Of a DNA stretch of 64,000 bases, positions 15,828 through 24,065 are shown piece by piece. The stretch is from Mycolicibacterium crocinum (GTDB lineage: Bacteria > Actinomycetota > Actinomycetes > Mycobacteriales > Mycobacteriaceae), in assembly GCF_022370635.2 (NCBI RefSeq), contig NZ_CP092362.2:5270001-5334000 (forward strand), written 5' to 3'. Numbering within the stretch: the stretch's first letter is position 1; every line of letters starts with the position of its first letter. A model generated the notes under the pieces. That model made no database searches, was not told where the DNA came from, and was given only the letters and a program-made list of their open reading frames with translations. The translations under genes were made by a program, and so were the position numbers.

Positions 15828-17623
15828 GAGCGGACCTTCTTCTCGCCGGGAAAGTATTGCTGCACTTTCTGTTTGACGCCCTGCTTGATGAAGCCCGCGC
15901 TGTCCTCATCGCCGCCGAGAACCGCCTCGACAAGGGACTTGGCCTGGTCGAAAGTCGCGTGCGGTGGAATCGGCGGAACATCGGGGTCACACCTGACGTC
16001 GAGCACGGTGGGCCGATCCGCGGCCAGCGCGCGATCCCACGCACCGCCCAGCGCGGCGGGGTCATCAATATTGTCGCCGTGCAGTCCGAGGCTACGCGCG
16101 AAGCCGGCGAAGTCGACATCTGGAAGGTTCTGCGACGCTTCGAATTTCGGTGAGTTCTCCATCGCCCGCATCTCCCAGGTGACCTGGTTGAGGTCGTTGT
16201 TGTGCAGGACAGCGATGATGAGCCGGGGGTCGGTCCATTGCTTGTAGTACTTGGCGATTGTGATCAGTTCGGCCATACCGTTCATCTGCATCGCACCGTC
16301 GCCGACGAACGCGATGGTAGGCCGGTCGGGGTGCGCCCACTTGGCACCGATGACGTAGGGCACCCCGGGCCCCATCGTGGCGAGTGTGCCGGACAGCGAG
16401 CCGCGGACATCACCACGGAACTTCAGGTGGCGGGCATACCAGTTGGCCGACGAGCCGGAATCGGCGGCGATGATGGCGTTGTCCGGCAACCGTTCCGAGA
16501 GTTCCCAGAAGATCCGCATCGGATTGATCGGGTCGGCCTCGGTCATCGCCCGCCGCTGCACGGTGGTCCACCACCTGTCCACCCATTTCTCGACCTTCTC
16601 GCGCCAGGATCGATCGGTCTTGCGTTCCAACAACGGGATCAACGCACGAAGGGTGCTCTTGGCGTCACCGACGAGATTGATCTCGTACGGGTAGCGCATC
16701 CCGATCCACTTTCCCGACCGGTCGATCTGCACGGCGCGGGCCTGGTCGAGTTCGGGCAGGAACTGCGTATAGGGGAAATTCGAGCCGACCGTGAGCAGCG
16801 TGTCGCAGTCCTGCATGAGATGCCAGCTGGCGGTGGTGCCGAGCAATCCGATCGAGCCGGTCACCCAGGGCAGGTCATCAGGCAGAACGTCTTTGCCGAG
16901 CAAGGCTTTTGCCGCACCCGCACCCAGTAGGTCCGCTACTTCGGTCAGCTCGGCAGCACACCCGCGGGCGCCCTGCCCGACCAGCATGGCGACCTTCTTC
17001 CCGGCGTTCAGGAGATCGGCGGTACGGCGCAGGGCATCGTCGTCGGGCACCACCCGCGCTTCCGACATCCCCAGGCTGGAGGGAACTTGCTTGAACGCAT
17101 GGCCCGGTGGTTCGTAAGGCAGCTCGAACACGTCGGACGGCACGATGATCGCCGTCGGCGCACCTTCGCTGAGCGCGATCCGGATAGCGCGGTCGATCAG
17201 GTTCGGTAACTGCTTGGGAACGGTGCACATTTGGACGTACTCGCTGCAGACGTCCTTGAACAGACTCAGCAGATCGATCTCCTGCTGGTAGGAGCCACCC
17301 ATCGCCGAGCGCTCGGTCTGACCGACGATCGCAACCACCGGGACGTGGTCCAGCTTCGCGTCGTACAACCCGTTGAGCAGGTGTACCGCGCCCGGTCCGC
17401 TGGTCGCCACGCAAACGCCGGCCTGACCGGAGAACTTCGCGAAGCCCACGGCTTCGAACGCGGCCATCTCTTCATGGCGGGCCTGAACGAACTGCGGGTT
17501 GTCGTCTGCTCGCTGCCATGCGGCGAGCAGCCCGTTGATGCCGTCTCCGGGAAATCCGAAGACCTGTTTGACGCCCCATTCGCGTAACCGGGCGAGTAGG
17601 ACGTCACCGACGGTGTCGGACAT
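15824..17623 (-). CDS. thiamine pyrophosphate-dependent enzyme, pyruvate oxidase / PoxB-like
   Basis: 599 residues from ATG 17623 with an AAGGAGA ribosome site. Three-domain TPP layout: N-terminal Pyr domain with catalytic Glu in ARHEEMAAFEAVG, a central FAD/transhydrogenase-type domain (LVGQGARGCAAEL), and a C-terminal PP domain with the GDG...NN cofactor motif (VGDGAMQMNGMAELIT ... VLHNNDLNQ). Closest remembered relatives are pyruvate oxidases and quinone-dependent pyruvate dehydrogenases, which decarboxylate a 2-oxo acid. It leads a minus-strand run with a GMC dehydrogenase and an enolase-superfamily enzyme. The true 2-oxo acid substrate is unknown. Confidence 0.85.
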   Translation of the reverse strand: MSDTVGDVLLARLREWGVKQVFGFPGDGINGLLAAWQRADDNPQFVQARHEEMAAFEAVGFAKFSGQAGVCVATSGPGAVHLLNGLYDAKLDHVPVVAIVGQTERSAMGGSYQQEIDLLSLFKDVCSEYVQMCTVPKQLPNLIDRAIRIALSEGAPTAIIVPSDVFELPYEPPGHAFKQVPSSLGMSEARVVPDDDALRRTADLLNAGKKVAMLVGQGARGCAAELTEVADLLGAGAAKALLGKDVLPDDLPWVTGSIGLLGTTASWHLMQDCDTLLTVGSNFPYTQFLPELDQARAVQIDRSGKWIGMRYPYEINLVGDAKSTLRALIPLLERKTDRSWREKVEKWVDRWWTTVQRRAMTEADPINPMRIFWELSERLPDNAIIAADSGSSANWYARHLKFRGDVRGSLSGTLATMGPGVPYVIGAKWAHPDRPTIAFVGDGAMQMNGMAELITIAKYYKQWTDPRLIIAVLHNNDLNQVTWEMRAMENSPKFEASQNLPDVDFAGFARSLGLHGDNIDDPAALGGAWDRALAADRPTVLDVRCDPDVPPIPPHATFDQAKSLVEAVLGGDEDSAGFIKQGVKQKVQQYFPGEKKVRS

Positions 17624-17666
17624 GTCATCTCCTTGTAAGTCGTTGTGCCATATTGGAATCGCAGCC

Positions 17667-18173
17667 TCAGCGATGCGACCGCCGTTGCGGTATCCAGGTG
17701 GGCCCCTCGATCTGATCGGGAAGAAGCCACATGGCGGAGCCGATGTTGTAGCAGAAGAGGATCGACCACAGCACGATCGCCGGCGCGGTGAAACCCAAGG
17801 GACCGGGGTCGCGGTGGGCCGCGGCGACCGCACAAATGATCATCAGCGCGAGTGCGACCGCAGTCATCACCAGCGTGAACACCGTCGCCGCTCGCCGATG
17901 GGCCAGCACCACCAGCGTCACCGCGGCGATGCCGAGCAGAACGATGCTCAGCGCCGGGGTCAGCTGCACGCCCAGCGGCTGCCACCCATCCGTTTGCGGT
18001 CGAGCGAGGACACCTATCAGACCCACCACGCCCAGTAATCCAGTGACCGCCGCCTGGGCCAGCAGCAACCGGCGGCCCTGCTGCCAGTGCGGTGCAGTCA
18101 GGCTGATGCGGCGCATTCCGGCCGTCTCGGGCGGCATCGGCCCGCGGGTATCTTGTGCCACTTGTGTCTCCAA
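17667..18173 (-). CDS. predicted four-helix membrane protein, first gene of the MarR-divergent operon
   Basis: 168 residues. Four hydrophobic helices (AQAAVTGLLGVVGLIGVL, ALSIVLLGIAAVTLVVLA, TLVMTAVALALMIICAVAAA, APAIVLWSILFCYNIGSAMWLL). No family recognised. It is 43 bp upstream of the TPP enzyme gene and faces a divergent MarR gene across a 150-bp AT-richer gap with two palindromes, so it is probably the first gene of the cassette. Confidence 0.7.
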   Translation of the reverse strand: METQVAQDTRGPMPPETAGMRRISLTAPHWQQGRRLLLAQAAVTGLLGVVGLIGVLARPQTDGWQPLGVQLTPALSIVLLGIAAVTLVVLAHRRAATVFTLVMTAVALALMIICAVAAAHRDPGPLGFTAPAIVLWSILFCYNIGSAMWLLPDQIEGPTWIPQRRSHR

Positions 18174-18207
18174 TTCCCGGGAGTCTGAGCAACTCCAGCA
18201 CCATTTA

Positions 18208-18238
18208 GTTGCTTAAAGACAACATATCCAATTTGGAT
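18208..18238. promoter_or_regulatory. two adjacent palindromes in the MarR/membrane-protein divergent promoter
   Basis: An imperfect 16-bp inverted repeat GTTGCTTAAAGACAAC (18208-18223) is followed three bases later by a perfect palindrome ATCCAA-T-TTGGAT (18226-18238). The gap is AT-rich compared with its surroundings. MarR-family dimers usually bind such 13-20 bp palindromes in their own divergent promoter. The palindromes are seen; binding is inferred. Confidence 0.6.
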
Positions 18239-18324
18239 GATGTGCAAACGGGTGATTTGTGCACACCGCATGTCATGCGTCGCAGATGTAGGCTGGACAA
18301 GCTATTGGGTGCCCGAGGATAGGG

Positions 18325-18786
18325 GTGACAAACGTGGGTAACGCGCCACCCGACACCGGATACGCCGCCGAACTCGAACGAGCGACGCGCGGGCTGTTAG
18401 CGCTCAACGTTGTCGTGCTCGAGGAGATCGAGAAACGCGTCGGGCTGCCCACGCTTCGCGCGCTGCAATCACTCGAGCGGCTCGGCCCCAGCCTGGTTAC
18501 CGAACTCGGCGAGGATCTCGACCTCGTTCCGTCCAGCGCCAGCCGCCTCAGCGACCGACTCGCCGAGGCCGGCCTCATCACCCGCACTGTGGCGCCCCAC
18601 AATCGGCGCGCCACCGTCCTCGAGCTGACCGACGCCGGACAGGCGATCCTCGACGAGGTCGTCGCCAAGCGCGCTGAACAGTTCCGTCGCGTCACCGAAC
18701 AGATGAGCAACCGGGAGCGAGAGCAGCTCCTGCGCGGCGCAGCAGCATTCACCACCGCCTACAGCCAGTTGGCCAAACACTCCTGA
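18325..18786 (+). CDS. MarR-family transcriptional regulator
   Basis: 153 residues from GTG 18325, preceded by GAGGATAGGG. The winged-helix region includes LRALQSLERLGPSLVTELGEDLDLVPSSASRLSDRLAEAGLI (recognition helix), then the wing RTVAPHNRRATVLELTDAG, and long dimerization helices at both ends. It is transcribed divergently from the TPP/GMC/enolase cassette, with two palindromes between them, so it probably represses that cassette and itself and is released by a small organic ligand. Confidence 0.88.
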   Translation: MTNVGNAPPDTGYAAELERATRGLLALNVVVLEEIEKRVGLPTLRALQSLERLGPSLVTELGEDLDLVPSSASRLSDRLAEAGLITRTVAPHNRRATVLELTDAGQAILDEVVAKRAEQFRRVTEQMSNREREQLLRGAAAFTTAYSQLAKHS

Positions 18787-18790
18787 CGCA

Positions 18791-18904
18791 ATGGACGCCC
18801 TACAGGGCAAGTACGGCACGTTCTACGTGGGCAGCGTGATGAACATGGAAACCGTCGAGCACACCGCCCAGTTCTCGACCGATCTGGTTGACCGTCATTT
18901 CTAG
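18791..18904 (+). pseudogene. possible 37-residue remnant of a flavoprotein C-terminus
   Basis: An open frame from ATG 18791 to TAG 18902-18904 encodes 37 residues containing GKYGTFYVGSVMNMETVEHTA. The GxYGTFYVGS...E.VE pattern resembles the end of FAD-dependent amine oxidase or monooxygenase-like enzymes, where it closes the FAD site. Nothing upstream in this frame carries the rest, since the MarR gene ends 5 bp before. I read it as a gene remnant. A genuine small protein is the alternative; there is no ribosome site at a good distance. Confidence 0.4.
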
Positions 18905-19091
18905 GCGGCATTGGTCGCGATCGCGCGACGTTCACGCGTAAACGCTTCCCGGGAGGCCCGACTTAGCTTAATATTCGCTGAGAAAGCAAACGGGCGCTCG
19001 ACCACACAGCCGGTTCGGCGCCCATATCGGGGGGTTTGCCTGAAGTCCGCCGACTTCACGGGCAACTGATCAGGACGAAGGCGGTACTTCC

Positions 19092-20903
19092 ATGGCAAAC
19101 ATCCAGCGTGGAGCACGAGCTGGCGCAGCGGCTGTCGCACTCGGGCTGTCCCTGGCATGGCCGACTATCGCCATTGCCAGCGCGGATACCCCCGACGGAG
19201 ATTCGTCCTCGGTTTCCGCCGGTCCGGCAAAGACGCCCGGGACGGGGCACTCAGCCCGCACCGCGAAGCCCACCCAGGGCAGCGCGTCATCGAAGAAATC
19301 CTCCTCCGCCCGCAAGCCCACCTCCGCCGCGCGTGTTCAGGTGAGCACCCCCGACGCGACCACCACCGACGCCACGGCCGACAAACCCAAGGCACAGTCG
19401 AGCAGGACCGTCTCCGACGCCACGTCGTCCTCGACCGCCGAGGCCGACACCTCCGGTTCCGCGCAGACGACGGACAGCCAGCAGACCGCCGCCACGACCA
19501 CCTCCACCCCGAAGGTGGCCGAAGCATCGGCCACCCCGACCGCGGCGACCACGACCTCGACGATCACGGCACTGCGTGTGCCATCGGCCAGCGCCTCGCC
19601 CACCGATGTGATCACCGGTTTCTTCGGCTCGATTCAGGGACTCTTCGAGGGCGCCGCGCTGCTGGTGCGCCGCACGTTCTTCAACGAGGCGCCGACGGTC
19701 ACCCCGGTTCAGCTCACCGGTGAGACGACCGGCCCGATCACCGGCAAGGTGGGCGCGGTCGACCCCGAGGGCGACAAGATGGTCTACAAGGTGGCCCAGC
19801 AGGGCCACTACGGCACCGTCACAGTCGACGCGAACGGGAACTACACGTACACCCCGGACGATCCGGGCGCCAACATCGTCGACTCGTTCGTCGTCTCTGC
19901 CACCGACACCGGCCCGCACATCAACCTGCTCAACTGGTTCCGGACCCCCAGCACTTACGCCGCTGGGTCCATCTACCAGGAACCGGCCAACACCCCGCGG
20001 ATCACGTACGTCTTCACCTACGGAAACGGGTCGCAGTTCTGGTCGAGCGCTGCCCGGGCCGAGCTGGCGGCGACCGCCATCTACCTGTCGAGCTATTTCG
20101 AGCCGCAGCACGACGTGACCATCACCTACGCGGTCACCGGCCAGTACTCGCTGGCCGGCTCGACGCTGGCCTCCGCCGGCAGTGACCTCATCAGCGACCA
20201 GGGCTTCGCCGAAACCGTGGTTCAGCACAAGATCCTCACCGGTGAAGACCTAAACGGCTCCGCCGCCGACGGCACGATCGACTGGAACTTCGGCTACGGC
20301 TGGGGCTACTTCTCCACCGTGCCCGCGGGAAGCTACGACTTCCAATCCACAGCGATGCACGAGCTGCTACACACCTACGGCTTCCTGTCGGTTATCGACA
20401 GCGCAGGCAACAACTCCATTGAGAACTGGACCACGTTCGACAAGTTCGTCGTCGACAAGTACGGCAACTCTGTGTGGACCGGGCCGAACGACACCACCTT
20501 CAATTCCACCGCCTACAACTCAAACCTGACCGGCGGCAACGGCGGCCTGTATTTCGGCGGTCCCACATTGCCCACCACGTACGCCTACCAAGCCAATCAA
20601 AACAACCCCGTTCCGCTGTACACCCCGAACCCGTGGGAATCCGGCAGCTCCATGTCGCACCTGAACGACAACTACTACAACGGTTCGAGTGATCTCAGGC
20701 CGGAGATGCTGATGAACGCGGCGTCGGACACCGGCCCGGGCGTCACCAAACTAAGCGACATCGAGATCGGCATCATGGCTGATCTCGGCTACAAGATGGT
20801 GGGATTGTCGAACGCCACGATGGTGTCGGCGTCCCCGACCGTCGCAGTGCTGTTCATCGGCCTCATGCTTGTCCGCCGCCGCAAGACGGCCAAAAGCGCC
20901 TGA
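19092..20903 (+). CDS. secreted, probably membrane-anchored metalloprotease with Ser/Thr/Ala-rich stalk and cadherin-like domain
   Basis: 603 residues. A signal peptide (1-31, ending AIASA) is followed by a low-complexity Ser/Thr/Ala/Lys stalk to about 160. A VCBS/cadherin-like beta domain (VDPEGDKMVYKVAQQGHYG ... NYTYTPD) covers about 205-275. The catalytic region has HELLHTYGF (HExxH at 423-427) and a later SMSHLND (His523) that could supply the third zinc ligand and Met turn. The C-terminus is a hydrophobic stretch followed by LVRRRKTAKSA, like a tail anchor. Homologues with the SxSH motif are secreted zinc peptidases. Substrate unknown; it stands alone with a GGACGAAGG ribosome site. Confidence 0.75.
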   Translation: MANIQRGARAGAAAVALGLSLAWPTIAIASADTPDGDSSSVSAGPAKTPGTGHSARTAKPTQGSASSKKSSSARKPTSAARVQVSTPDATTTDATADKPKAQSSRTVSDATSSSTAEADTSGSAQTTDSQQTAATTTSTPKVAEASATPTAATTTSTITALRVPSASASPTDVITGFFGSIQGLFEGAALLVRRTFFNEAPTVTPVQLTGETTGPITGKVGAVDPEGDKMVYKVAQQGHYGTVTVDANGNYTYTPDDPGANIVDSFVVSATDTGPHINLLNWFRTPSTYAAGSIYQEPANTPRITYVFTYGNGSQFWSSAARAELAATAIYLSSYFEPQHDVTITYAVTGQYSLAGSTLASAGSDLISDQGFAETVVQHKILTGEDLNGSAADGTIDWNFGYGWGYFSTVPAGSYDFQSTAMHELLHTYGFLSVIDSAGNNSIENWTTFDKFVVDKYGNSVWTGPNDTTFNSTAYNSNLTGGNGGLYFGGPTLPTTYAYQANQNNPVPLYTPNPWESGSSMSHLNDNYYNGSSDLRPEMLMNAASDTGPGVTKLSDIEIGIMADLGYKMVGLSNATMVSASPTVAVLFIGLMLVRRRKTAKSA

Positions 20904-20905
20904 GG

Positions 20906-21304
20906 TCAGTTACTGCTCGGGCAGTCGATCGTAAGGAACACTGTGGTGTTGGCTGGCGGGTGATCCCCCCGAAGGCCGTCGACGTTGGTGATCTTGCATT
21001 CCGACAGCGGCCGGTCAGTCCCACTTCCGGCAGAGAAGTTGTATTGCACGTTGTAGCCCTGGCTTTGTAAGGCCAGCGCGCCGTCGGCGGCATTCTGATT
21101 CTGGTTGAAAGCCCGCGGCGGCATCTGGATGATGCCCTTCTCCGTAGGTACCGGCTTGCTCGTCGAGGCGCTGCTGGAGGTGGTTGAGCTCGGGCTCTCC
21201 TTCGAGGACTGACCGCAGCCCGCCGAAAGACCCGCTACCGCAACGATTGTCAGAAGACCACCGGCCAGCGCGAGCTGACGTGAAACCATCGTCGACTGCT
21301 TCAT
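20906..21304 (-). CDS. secreted lipoprotein, unknown function
   Basis: 132 residues from ATG 21304 with a GGAAGG ribosome site. An N-terminal signal peptide ends in the lipobox VAGLSAGC, so it should be lipidated and exported. A Ser/Thr-rich linker follows, then a domain of about 80 residues (MPPRAFNQNQNAADGALALQSQGYNVQYN ... CKITNVDG ... VFLTIDCPS) with two Cys that could form a disulfide. Similar small lipoproteins are frequent in mycobacteria. Its stop lies 2 bp from that of the metalloprotease on the other strand. Confidence 0.8.
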   Translation of the reverse strand: MKQSTMVSRQLALAGGLLTIVAVAGLSAGCGQSSKESPSSTTSSSASTSKPVPTEKGIIQMPPRAFNQNQNAADGALALQSQGYNVQYNFSAGSGTDRPLSECKITNVDGLRGDHPPANTTVFLTIDCPSSN

Positions 21305-21446
21305 TCCATGCCTTCCGACACCACCATTGACCATGACCGGAAAAACTTATCTGCCTGCGCGGCAGCGGCAAAACCGATCAGCCCATCTTGCCGGGGGCGT
21401 CTCGCAATGTTCGCCTGAGCGCAACCTTCAAGACACTCAACCGGCG

Positions 21447-22121
21447 TCAGCGACCGAGCATTCCCGTGACCATCAGCACTGCGCCGATGACGACAAGCGC
21501 GACCGCGCTGATCTCGGCTTGCCGCTGCTGGATCCACGCCCGCAATCGCTCCAGCGACCGATCAAATCGCTTGGCTGCCAGGACGTGAGCCAGCACCGGC
21601 AGTAGCGTTCCGGCACCCGCTATCACGACGAAGTACCCGACGGCGGCACCCTGCCCCACGGGCCCCAGCCTCGCGGCATCGATCGCCAAACCCGCTGCGG
21701 CACAAGCCACAATGATCTTCGGGTTGAACACGCCGAACCCCAGCCCGACCGCCGCGGTGCGGGCCGGAGACCACTTGCCGATGGCATCCAGCCAGTGCGC
21801 CGATCGCACCGCCTTCGTGCGTCGCAACCACAACCACGCGCCGGTGACGATCAGCACCGCGCCGCCGATGAGCCGCAGTCGCAGCTGCCAGACCGAGGAT
21901 GTGTCGGCCGAGCCGCCCAGCAGTCGTGGGACGTTGAGGAACAGCACGGTGAGCACCGTCAGCCCGGTCACCCACCCGGCGGCGAAAGCCAAACCCGCCG
22001 CGCGCGGCCGCGTCGAATACAGCACCAGCAACAGAGCAGGCAGTATCGAAATAGGCGACAGTGCCACCACCAACGCCAGTGGAATCAGCTCGGCGGACAC
22101 CGCCGCCCAGTCGCTCGGCAC
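21447..22121 (-). CDS. GAP-family (LysE-like) membrane exporter
   Basis: About 224 residues from GTG 22121 (GTG 22100 is the alternative). Six hydrophobic segments with the pattern LIPLALVVALSPISILPALLLVLYSTRPRAAGLAFAAGWVTG, a central FGVFNPKIIVACAAAGLAI, and a last helix ending VTGMLGR. This is the GAP (Sap, glycolipid-addressing protein) branch related to LysE transporters. Mycobacterial members are linked to export of surface glycolipids such as sulfolipid or glycopeptidolipid. It starts about 8 bp downstream of amtB on the same strand. No lipid synthesis gene is adjacent, so its cargo is unknown. Confidence 0.78.
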   Translation of the reverse strand: MPSDWAAVSAELIPLALVVALSPISILPALLLVLYSTRPRAAGLAFAAGWVTGLTVLTVLFLNVPRLLGGSADTSSVWQLRLRLIGGAVLIVTGAWLWLRRTKAVRSAHWLDAIGKWSPARTAAVGLGFGVFNPKIIVACAAAGLAIDAARLGPVGQGAAVGYFVVIAGAGTLLPVLAHVLAAKRFDRSLERLRAWIQQRQAEISAVALVVIGAVLMVTGMLGR

Positions 22122-22128
22122 CAGGGGA

Positions 22129-23448
22129 TCAGTCCTCGTCGGGGGTGTCCGGCCGCGGACGCAAGTCACCGAGCGGACGATGGTCGCCGAACAACGGACG
22201 CCGCAACGGCTGATGCCCGTGAACGCCTTCGGCGTAAGCGGTTTCGGCATGCTGGGTGAAGTCCACCCCCGCCGTCTCGTCTTCGGCGCTCACCCGGAAC
22301 CCGATGGTCCGATCGATCACCTTGGCCAAAACGAACGACATGATGAACGCGTAAGCCGCGACCACGACCATCGCGAGTGCCTGCTTGCCGAGCTGGGCCA
22401 GCCCGCCGCCGTAGAACAGTCCCTGCGGTCCGCCCGTCATCACCGCTGTGGCCAGGAAGCCGATCAGCAGCACGCCGACCACACCGCCGACGAAGTGCAC
22501 GCCGACCACATCCAGCGAGTCGTCATAGCCGAACCGGAACTTCAGCCCGATCGCGAACGAACACACCACGCCCGCCGCCACCCCGACGATCGCGGCGCCG
22601 AGGGTGTTCACGGTCCCGCACGAGGGTGTGATCGCGACGAGTCCCGCGACCACACCGGAGGCCGCGCCGAACGTCGTCGGGCGCCCGTCACGGATCTGCT
22701 CGACCGACAACCAGCCGAGCATGCCCAGGCAGCCCGCCACCAGTGTGTTGAGGAAAATGGCCGCCGCCGTCCCGTTGGCGGCCAACGCGGATCCGGCATT
22801 GAAGCCGAACCAACCGAACCACAGCAGCCCGACGCCGAGGAGGACGAAGGGCAGGTTGTGCGGACGCATCGCGTCGACCTTGAATCCGATCCGCGGCCCC
22901 AGCACCAGTGCCAGTGCCAAGGCCGAAGATCCAGACACGACCTCGACGACAAGGCCGCCGGCGTAGTCGAGCACCCCGAGCTTGAACAACCAGCCGCCCG
23001 GCGCCCAAACCCAATGCGCCACAACGGCATACACCACAATGGACCAGACCGGCACGAAGATCATCCAGGCGGCGAACTTCGCCCGGTCGGCGATCGCCCC
23101 GCTGATCAGGGCGGCGGTGATGATCGCGAAGCTCAGCTGGAACGTGGAGAACAACAGTTCCGGCACCGAGCCGTGCACGGTGCTCGGACCGATGCCGGCC
23201 ATACCGATGTGCGACAGATCGCCGATCACCCCACCGAGGCTGGTCCCGGAGAACGCCAGGGTGTAGCCGAACAGCAGCCAGGCCACCGTGACGAGCGGGA
23301 TCGCGATGAAGCTCATCATGATCATGTTGAGCACACCGGTGGTGCGGACCATGCCGCCGTAGAAAATGGCCAATCCGGGCGTCATCAGTAGGACGAGCGC
23401 TGTGCTGGCCAGCAGCCACGCGGTGGCGGCGGGATCGATCGCTTGCAA
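22129..23448 (-). CDS. amtB: ammonium transporter AmtB, twin-His variant with Glu169
   Basis: 439 residues with eleven predicted helices: MTPGLAIFYGGMVR, ELLFSTFQLSFAIITAALISG, WFGWFGFNAGS, AITPSCGTVNTLGA and DSLDVVGVHFVGGVVG are all Amt signatures. The second twin-His (in DVVGVH) is present. The first, normally in FAGGTVVHINAG, is Glu169 in YAGGLVVEVVSG. Glu at this position is known in fungal Mep1/Mep3-type transporters, which still transport ammonium. A GlnR-box-like repeat lies 66 bp upstream, so nitrogen control is likely. No glnK gene follows; a GAP-family gene does. Confidence 0.92.
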   Translation of the reverse strand: MQAIDPAATAWLLASTALVLLMTPGLAIFYGGMVRTTGVLNMIMMSFIAIPLVTVAWLLFGYTLAFSGTSLGGVIGDLSHIGMAGIGPSTVHGSVPELLFSTFQLSFAIITAALISGAIADRAKFAAWMIFVPVWSIVVYAVVAHWVWAPGGWLFKLGVLDYAGGLVVEVVSGSSALALALVLGPRIGFKVDAMRPHNLPFVLLGVGLLWFGWFGFNAGSALAANGTAAAIFLNTLVAGCLGMLGWLSVEQIRDGRPTTFGAASGVVAGLVAITPSCGTVNTLGAAIVGVAAGVVCSFAIGLKFRFGYDDSLDVVGVHFVGGVVGVLLIGFLATAVMTGGPQGLFYGGGLAQLGKQALAMVVVAAYAFIMSFVLAKVIDRTIGFRVSAEDETAGVDFTQHAETAYAEGVHGHQPLRRPLFGDHRPLGDLRPRPDTPDED

Positions 23449-23513
23449 AGTCCGGCTCCTTCGACGGTCCCGACGAGAATGTCGGCGCGAAGTTTCGGCG
23501 GTGCGGCGATCGT

Positions 23514-23529
23514 GTTTCAGCCGTGTTTC
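23514..23529 (-). promoter_or_regulatory. GlnR-box-like direct repeat upstream of amtB
   Basis: On the minus strand the sequence reads GAAAC-n6-GAAAC (GTTTC-n6-GTTTC on plus), 66-81 bp upstream of the amtB ATG. This fits the AC-n9-AC form of actinobacterial GlnR boxes. The site and its position before an ammonium transporter agree; binding is inferred. Confidence 0.65.
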
Positions 23530-23547
23530 ACGAACCTCACGTCGGCC

Positions 23548-24048
23548 TCACCAACCCATGGAGCCGGGTATTCCCTTGAACGGTCCGACCACTCTGCTCG
23601 TGATCCACCCGCCGTAGAACCCGCCTGGCTGCGGCACCACCGTTTCACCGTCCACGGTGCACCGGTCGACCAGGCTTGCCATCACCGCGATGGCTCCCGC
23701 GATCTCTGCGAACGCAGGAGTCGGCCGGGGATAGGCCCACGCCGCCCGGCTCGCCACCGTGGCCCCGGCCACCAGGTCGTAGTAGCGCGCCTGCCCTTTC
23801 CATTCGCACATCGAAGCACCGGGGGCGTCTCGGAGAGCGCCGTCCACGAACGCTTCACGGGGTAGGTAATACGTCGGCGGATGGCTGGTCTCGAGCACTC
23901 GCCAGCTGCGCGACGTGGAGGCGATCACGCGCCCGCCGAGTTCGACGGTGATCGTGCCGCTGAACGGCTCGAGGCGCGGCGGACGCGGGTAGTCCCACAC
24001 CGATTCCTGGCCCGGACCGGCCGGCTCGGGTGTCGGCCAACTGCTCAT
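23548..24048 (-). CDS. DUF427 domain protein
   Basis: 166 residues. The core ITVELGGRVIASTSRSWRVLETSHPPTYYLPREA, then MCEWKGQARYYDLV and AWAYPRPTPAFAEIAGAIA, is the DUF427 signature. This small beta fold has unknown function and is widespread in Actinobacteria. The C-terminus, PGGFYGGWITSRVVGPFKG, is the usual mycobacterial extension. It is divergent from the DUF1232 gene with only 17 bp between starts, so promoters must overlap the coding ends. Confidence 0.85.
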   Translation of the reverse strand: MSSWPTPEPAGPGQESVWDYPRPPRLEPFSGTITVELGGRVIASTSRSWRVLETSHPPTYYLPREAFVDGALRDAPGASMCEWKGQARYYDLVAGATVASRAAWAYPRPTPAFAEIAGAIAVMASLVDRCTVDGETVVPQPGGFYGGWITSRVVGPFKGIPGSMGW

Positions 24049-24065
24049 GGCTCGACGATACGAAA

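Noticed and set aside
21712..23391. 559-residue plus-strand frame over the GAP-family gene and amtB
   Set aside because: Composition (His, Gln, Arg rich) is typical of a reverse-complement shadow of membrane-protein codons.
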